Shown: positions 59,037-64,000 of the stretch, piece by piece
Position numbering within the stretch: position 1 is the stretch's first letter
Layout: each line of letters opens with the position of its first letter
Assembly (NCBI GenBank): GCA_023078555.1
Contig: CM041199.1
Coordinates: 124,001 to 188,000 of the forward strand
Source: Ulva prolifera
Lineage: Eukaryota > Chlorophyta > Ulvophyceae > Ulvales > Ulvaceae
Reading direction: 5' to 3'
DNA: 64,000 bases
Translations under genes and position numbers: made by a program
The notes under the pieces: generated by a model
The model's database searches: none
The model's input: only the letters and a program-made list of their open reading frames with translations
Told to the model about the DNA's origin: nothing

Positions 59037-60052
59037 TTGTGCTCTTATGTCACCAGAAACGGCAGCCCGGAACGGGTGAAGTTTCGGCCTGTGTCAACTG
59101 TGCCTGCGCATAGAAGACATTCCTGTAGACGAGTGTATCTGCTCTGCTCATCACTGTGAAGAATGGCCATTGCAGTGCCGGTGAGTGGTTTGCATACAGT
59201 CTTCTTGGTCCTGATCAGGTGCCATGCCGGCTGGATCTGTTTCTTTGTGCTGAGCCTCTTCTGAAAAGGGGCTGTAAAGCAAGCCACAATTTGACCTCGT
59301 GCATTCTTGTCATGTCTGTGTCATGCATCAGATGGGGTGTTATGGACAACAGTATTCCTTTGATGGCAGGCGGCACTAGAACTCTGCCTGTGCCAATGCC
59401 CTCATTACTGCTTTGAAAAATAAATTTCCAAAGCACTCAGGTCAGGAATAGCATTGGTATTTGGCGGTGTTGAGCTACAATTACACGCCCACATGCAATG
59501 TAGAATGTTCTGTTTTATGCCGTACACATGCACTGTTCAAACGCCAATCACTGCATACATGTCAGCCGCTGCGCACATACAGAACTATCAACCCGCACAC
59601 TTTGCACACTCATACACGTCCAGCCCAAAGAGAACCGGGACTTTGACCCGCCAACTCTCATGCTTCCGTGCTTAGTGACTGGTGCATTCATGACTTGCCC
59701 AAAACGATGGTGCGCCTCCACGACCCTCTACATTGCATTCAGCAAGCCGATGCAAAGAGGACTGAAAGTCGATGCCGTCAACTACACTAAAGACACCTGT
59801 ACTGAAGCCAACAGTTGATGTGTGCTGTTTGTCTACCGTAAAACAATATACATCCTGAACACATGGACTTCTTCAAGTCTGCTGTGAAAGCACTGGAGCC
59901 ATATGTGGCTGTACAATCTCCAGAACTCCATCACACAGATGTGATGATGCTATATCCAACAATGATCGCATTTGTTCCTCAATGTGCCCAAATTGGTCAT
60001 GGTCTCCTTCGCTGCATGCAGTCTGAAATAGGTTTTTGTTGGGCAGTGCCTT
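59037..60052. other. Gap between convergent genes
   Basis: Contains the 3' flanks of ING (plus) and of the long minus-strand gene. A plus-strand frame at 59863-60066 opens with ATG and a helical-looking M-D-F-F-K-S-A-V-K-A-L-E-P-Y, but it runs into the antisense gene and has no partner exon. An AATAAA-like signal (AAAATAAATTT) lies at 59417-59427. Nothing else was recognised. Confidence 0.4.
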
Positions 60053-63000
60053 TCAGGCCCGCCTGATCTCAGAAGCAGCTTCCCCTGAGCCAAGGTCCCA
60101 AGCGTTCCGGGGGGACCATACCCCATTCATTGGTGGTCCCTGTGGACCCATCTTGCCACACACTGCGCCAACCAATGGAAAGGTTTGAGGCACACACGAC
60201 AGCCAACCCCCGCTTTCTGCACCAGGTGTTTTTGCGCCTGCAGCTGGCCATCCTTCCATCCAGGGATGCACTTGATGGAACGGTCCAGTCCTGCTCGCTG
60301 CATACATGTAAGGTGCCATGCGCGCCCGAGGTGGGCACCATCCCGATGTTCGTGGGGGAGGCGTAGATGGCTGGTGAGAGAACATTGCGAATGGATCAGG
60401 TCCAGGCGGAGGCATGTGTGACCAATGCCTGTCAGGTCGCTGACCAGAGATGTTGTGCATAGGACTGCAGCGGGTCGTGGAAAGTGACTGCTCTCGTGCA
60501 TTCGGCGGCGCGTGCCTGTGAGGCTGATGAAGTGATGTCATGGAGCATGCCAGTCCAGATAACGCACGGCCTCGACCATGGCATGGGGACAATGTTTCAT
60601 GCATCAGTGCACGTGTGCGGGGCGTTTGGTGCAGCCTTGAGGAACTCCTGGAGTTGCTGGCATGCGTTTGACCTGGTAGTTGGCTGATGGGGTCACGTTG
60701 CGAGGCACATTCAGCTAGTGCACTGGCTTGTGATAGCTGCAGCACATGGGGCAATGTGTCGTGACTCCCACCAGAAGTCATTCTCTCCTGCATCGCATTT
60801 CAGGTGCGTGAGTAGCCATGATTGTATGCATATGATAGATTCAGCTGTTTCAAATAACATGTTTGCCTCATCGGATAGAAGCTCCGGAAGGGAAGTGTAC
60901 CTTGTAAAGTGAGTCATCTTCTCCAGACATGCTGGTGAAACTCTCCCAGATGCCTGAACTGACGCTGTTTGCACGATCGATGCTTTCGGCATTGATAAGG
61001 CCTTGCAGGACACTTGTTTGCAGCTTACGATCGTTATTGTTGGCAGAAAAGTGCGCGGCTTCATTATCATCGAATGCAGAGGCAAGCATGGGCTCATGTT
61101 GAGGCTTGAAAGAGCTGCGTAGGCCTGATTGGACATGCCCAGATTCGCAGCCTTGCTGTGACCCAGAATGGAATTGTCGGGACACATATCCTAAGCCATT
61201 GTGTACTGTGCCAAGCTCAGATGTGAAACAATGCGCAAGTGGGCTGTTGCGCTGTGTTGAGTTGTTGGGCTGTGTTGAGTTGTTGGACCTGTTTCGATGG
61301 CCCAGTTGGCCAGACTGCGCTGTTCCTTCATTGGCCGCCTTCAGCTGCACACCCTACAGCAATACTACACCTGTTTACAATAAAAAAATGATAAATTGTG
61401 CCACCCGTTGATGCTGACTGCATGATACAGCCCATCACGTCAAACGAGGTTGCCTACAAGAAGCAATATGAGCTAAGAGTCATCCACTACATTAGGGCGC
61501 ACGTGCTGTACATTCTCCACATTCAAGGCATGCGGGCTGGCTTCTTGAAATTGTGGCGACTTGACACTGTTATGCTTTCCTCCTTGTCGCAAATCCTGGC
61601 TACCTGAACATACAGTCTCCAGAACTGTGTATACTGCTACATAGTACACATCATTGGTGGGTGTACGCGGTCAGTCCTTGTTTGCTGTGCACATGGAAAA
61701 TCTCTTCTTGCTGTGCACATTATGATCATATGATGTCTTTCGGTAGGCCTGAGCCCAGAGGATGCAACAACGTAATGCGGACCTACGATAGAGGAGATCA
61801 CACTTGTAGTGTGCTGCTCCCCGGTAACACATGCAGGTATGTAGCTGTTCTGTTCTTTGGCACTGGACTGCTTGGGCATGAACATGCGCGTATCGGGACT
61901 GAGCGCCTCCGATTGTGCCATCAGATAGCTCTCTGGAGCTTGCTTGGGACGAAAATGATGCGAGTTCTCCTGTTCGGTGATGCTGACCAGTGAATGGATT
62001 GCGGACAGGTTTGAGGCCCTTGGGCCACCAAAACTCGAGCTTTTCTGTGATAGGCTGTCCGGTAAAGCTTTACCAGATGACTCAGATGCATGTTGGCCTT
62101 GGCTTGTTCCCACAGGATCAGTGGCGACTGTGGGCGCTGCATTTGCCATTCCTGCAATGTGCATATTCGCTTGTATGTTGCGCACACGCTTCAAGCTAGG
62201 TGGGCCTGTGCGAACCTATGCATTATCAGTGATCAGTCTGAATTTGTACATGTTCCACCCTCTTACTGGGTATGAACATCTGCGACACATGTCAGAAGCG
62301 CATGCAGAAGAACACCTCCTTCCTCCATGCTGCAACGTGGGTCCATGGACTGGACGACATCTGTTCCACAGTCAAGCAGATCTTCGCTCTTTGTTTCTGC
62401 ATGACGTCGATCTGTCTAGTCTCTGACTGTGGGGCTCACGCCATACGTTACCTTGTAAATCACAACATCCACTTTGTGCTTAGTCCATATGTATATACCT
62501 TCAACTGCAAATGACGTTACGGACTGCCGTTCCCCCTTGTTCACCAACAAACCCTGATTAGAGTTGACTTGCATACAGTCAGTTCCAATTCCAGGAATCG
62601 ATTTGGAACTGTTTTCTGTCCGGGCTCTGTCCTTGCGTGACACAGCAACTGCGGCCCGACCTTTTTGGTATCTGTTTGGTGAGGTGTTGCTGATGCTGAC
62701 CAACGACTCTACGCCAAGGCCGCCACGGATTTGCCCTTTAGACTGTGCATACCACGATCCGCTAGTGACTGACTTATCAGTACTAGTTCTGGATGGTCTG
62801 GGTGGTACTTGCTTCTGATGGCGCGCGGGGTTGTTGTTTTTTTTCCTGGTATGTAATGGCGTCATTGATGATGTTCCTCGTTTAAGTACCACCTCACGGC
62901 ACAGGCTGTCTGTGCGCAAGTGACGTCCATCATGTTTGCGGGCTGCAGCAGTCATATGTCTGGAAGGTGCCTTGGCTGCAGTAGCAAAGTTGATGTCCCA

Positions 63001-63924
63001 GCCTGGCCGATGGCTGTCGGCAGTTGTGGCACTCCCCAGCTGCACCACTGACATAATGTGAGTGCCACACTTCGCTGACAGCTGGGGCCCCAAGGTGGGA
63101 AACTGTTTCTCCCACAGTGCCCTGGCACGAATGTCGTTCTCAGTGGCCATAGCCGTGCTTTTGTCCAGACGACCACTTGGCGAAGCCTTGGTTTGAAAGA
63201 ATTCACGGCCTGCACGCGCACGGCTCCTGCGGCTGTGTCTCCGTTCAGGTTTCTTGTGCTTCCTGGCTTTGCTCGTAGTCGGAGCTGCCAGTGTGCCCTC
63301 GCCAGGCCCATAGCTCGTCTTCTGTGGTATCTGTGCAGAGGATTTGTTTGGTCTCCGTTGCTTGAGTTGCGTCCGCTGATCAGAACAAATTGATTGTGCG
63401 ATCACACTCCTGTTTCGCTGTGGTTTGGATGATTTCTGATCAGGGTGTGCACCAGATTGTCCAGTTAAATCATGTCCCTGCAGCTCTGGATCACCAATAA
63501 AAGGACGGTCTCCAGGTGATCCAGCGGGGGAGAGATTGTGTTGTGTGTCCCAAGTTGCATTGTATTGTGGTGTCACGCTGTAGAGCTGCCGAGTCCTGAG
63601 GTGCATATCAAGGACAGAATCTGATGCTGGTGCGTCCCCATGCCTACTAGAGCGCAACCCTCCATGTTCTGCAACTTCTATGTCCTCTTGTGTGAACGAC
63701 AAATATTGAGTCGCCTGTGATGCACCGACTTGCATTCCACAAATGACATTGCCAGTGGTGTTGGAATCCTTTCCGAGTGTGGCAGAGGACTCAGTCACGG
63801 CCTGGAGTCCCCTTGGCTCATTCGAACTCTGTCCCCGTGCAATACAAAGTGTTTCCTGGGACTTACCTGCAACAATCATGCAAGTATAAACAACCTGCGA
63901 CACGATGGTGTAGCACTTGGGCAA
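60053..63924 (-). CDS. Long disordered Ser/Gln/Asn/Pro-rich protein, unrecognised
   Basis: Minus-strand exons: 63924 (first Met; may begin at a splice acceptor near 63870)-62452, 62188-61787, 61344-60901, 60787-60053 (stop). All join in phase 0, and two donors share the context TACAAG|GTA. The product is about 1017 residues. It is polar and low-complexity throughout: basic clusters such as S-K-A-R-K-H-K-K-P-E-R-R-H-S-R-R, an N-S-T-Q-P-N-N-S-T-Q patch, and a Pro/His/Met-rich C-terminal region with PPPGPDPFAMF and WSPRNAWDLGSGE. No catalytic or binding domain was seen. The nearest thing to a conserved motif is A-L-W-E-K-Q-F-P-T-L-G. Codon use is balanced. An upstream exon beyond the right edge is possible. 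Function unknown. Confidence 0.6.
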
Positions 63925-64000
63925 CTGGCTTTAGAGGCAGCGGTTTCACACGAATAGGAGGAGACTGTGCTATGAAAGTGAAACAGTAGCAGCGGTGGAT

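Noticed and set aside
59863-60066. Plus-strand open frame beginning M-D-F-F-K-S-A-V-K-A-L-E.
   Set aside because: Attractive as a first exon, but it overlaps the antisense gene end and has no downstream partner exon or family match.
1-64000. CRISPR arrays, insertion sequences, retroelements, prokaryote-type operons.
   Set aside because: No regularly spaced direct repeats, no reverse transcriptase, integrase, capsid or transposase motif in any frame, and the genes are spliced eukaryotic genes.

Overview
This is nuclear DNA of a eukaryote. Every recognisable gene is split into several exons by introns of roughly 100-900 bases. Exons join in consistent reading phase across GT...AG introns, mostly with an unusual GTGCG donor and a TGCAG-type acceptor. 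There are two nuclear-type tRNA genes, one of them with an intron of its own. The ciliary gene DRC11, the SRCR domains, extreme GC in many exons and dense introns suggest a flagellated unicellular alga. A green-lineage prasinophyte or chlorophyte is my best guess, but a haptophyte, pelagophyte or dinoflagellate relative cannot be excluded from sequence alone.

Layout, left to right. 0.4-4.6 kb (-): secreted or membrane protein with three SRCR domains, cut by the left edge. 8.2-9.2 kb (-): PLAC8 cysteine-rich protein. 10.0-16.7 kb (+): GST-like domain plus lysine-rich linker apparently fused to a complete cytosolic-type prolyl-tRNA synthetase. 18.3-19.3 kb (+): EEF1AKMT1-type protein methyltransferase. 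22.3-25.9 kb (+): Q/M/P-rich protein. 27.8 kb (+): tRNA-Leu(UAA). 28.8-30.0 kb (+): RRM-like protein. 31.3-34.3 kb (+): Pro/Ala/Gly-rich protein. 36.8-44.4 kb (+): DRC11/IQCA1 AAA-like subunit of the nexin-dynein regulatory complex, with an intron-bearing tRNA-Lys(CUU) nested in one of its introns. 44.9-49.3 kb (-): WW-like-domain protein. 51.0-52.4 kb (-): beta-helix protein. 53.9-55.7 kb (-): unrecognised protein. 56.6-59.0 kb (+): ING-family PHD-finger chromatin reader. 60.1-63.9 kb (-): long disordered Ser/Gln/Asn-rich protein.

The genes do not form one pathway. They are a typical mix of translation (ProRS, the eEF1A methyltransferase, tRNAs), cilia (DRC11), chromatin (ING) and cell-surface proteins (SRCR, PLAC8, beta-helix).

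The most interesting signals are these. A short element with terminal inverted repeats sits at the 3' end of introns in two unrelated genes, always five bases from the acceptor AG, which looks like an introner. Two other dispersed short repeat families occur in introns and gaps. Base composition steps from balanced to extremely GC-rich along single genes. There is an apparent GST-ProRS fusion, and the SRCR domains have a strict phase 1-1 modular exon architecture. No retroelement, CRISPR array, insertion sequence or prokaryote-type operon was seen. All intron-exon structures were worked out by eye from splice motifs, reading-phase agreement and protein family memory; none is confirmed by transcripts.
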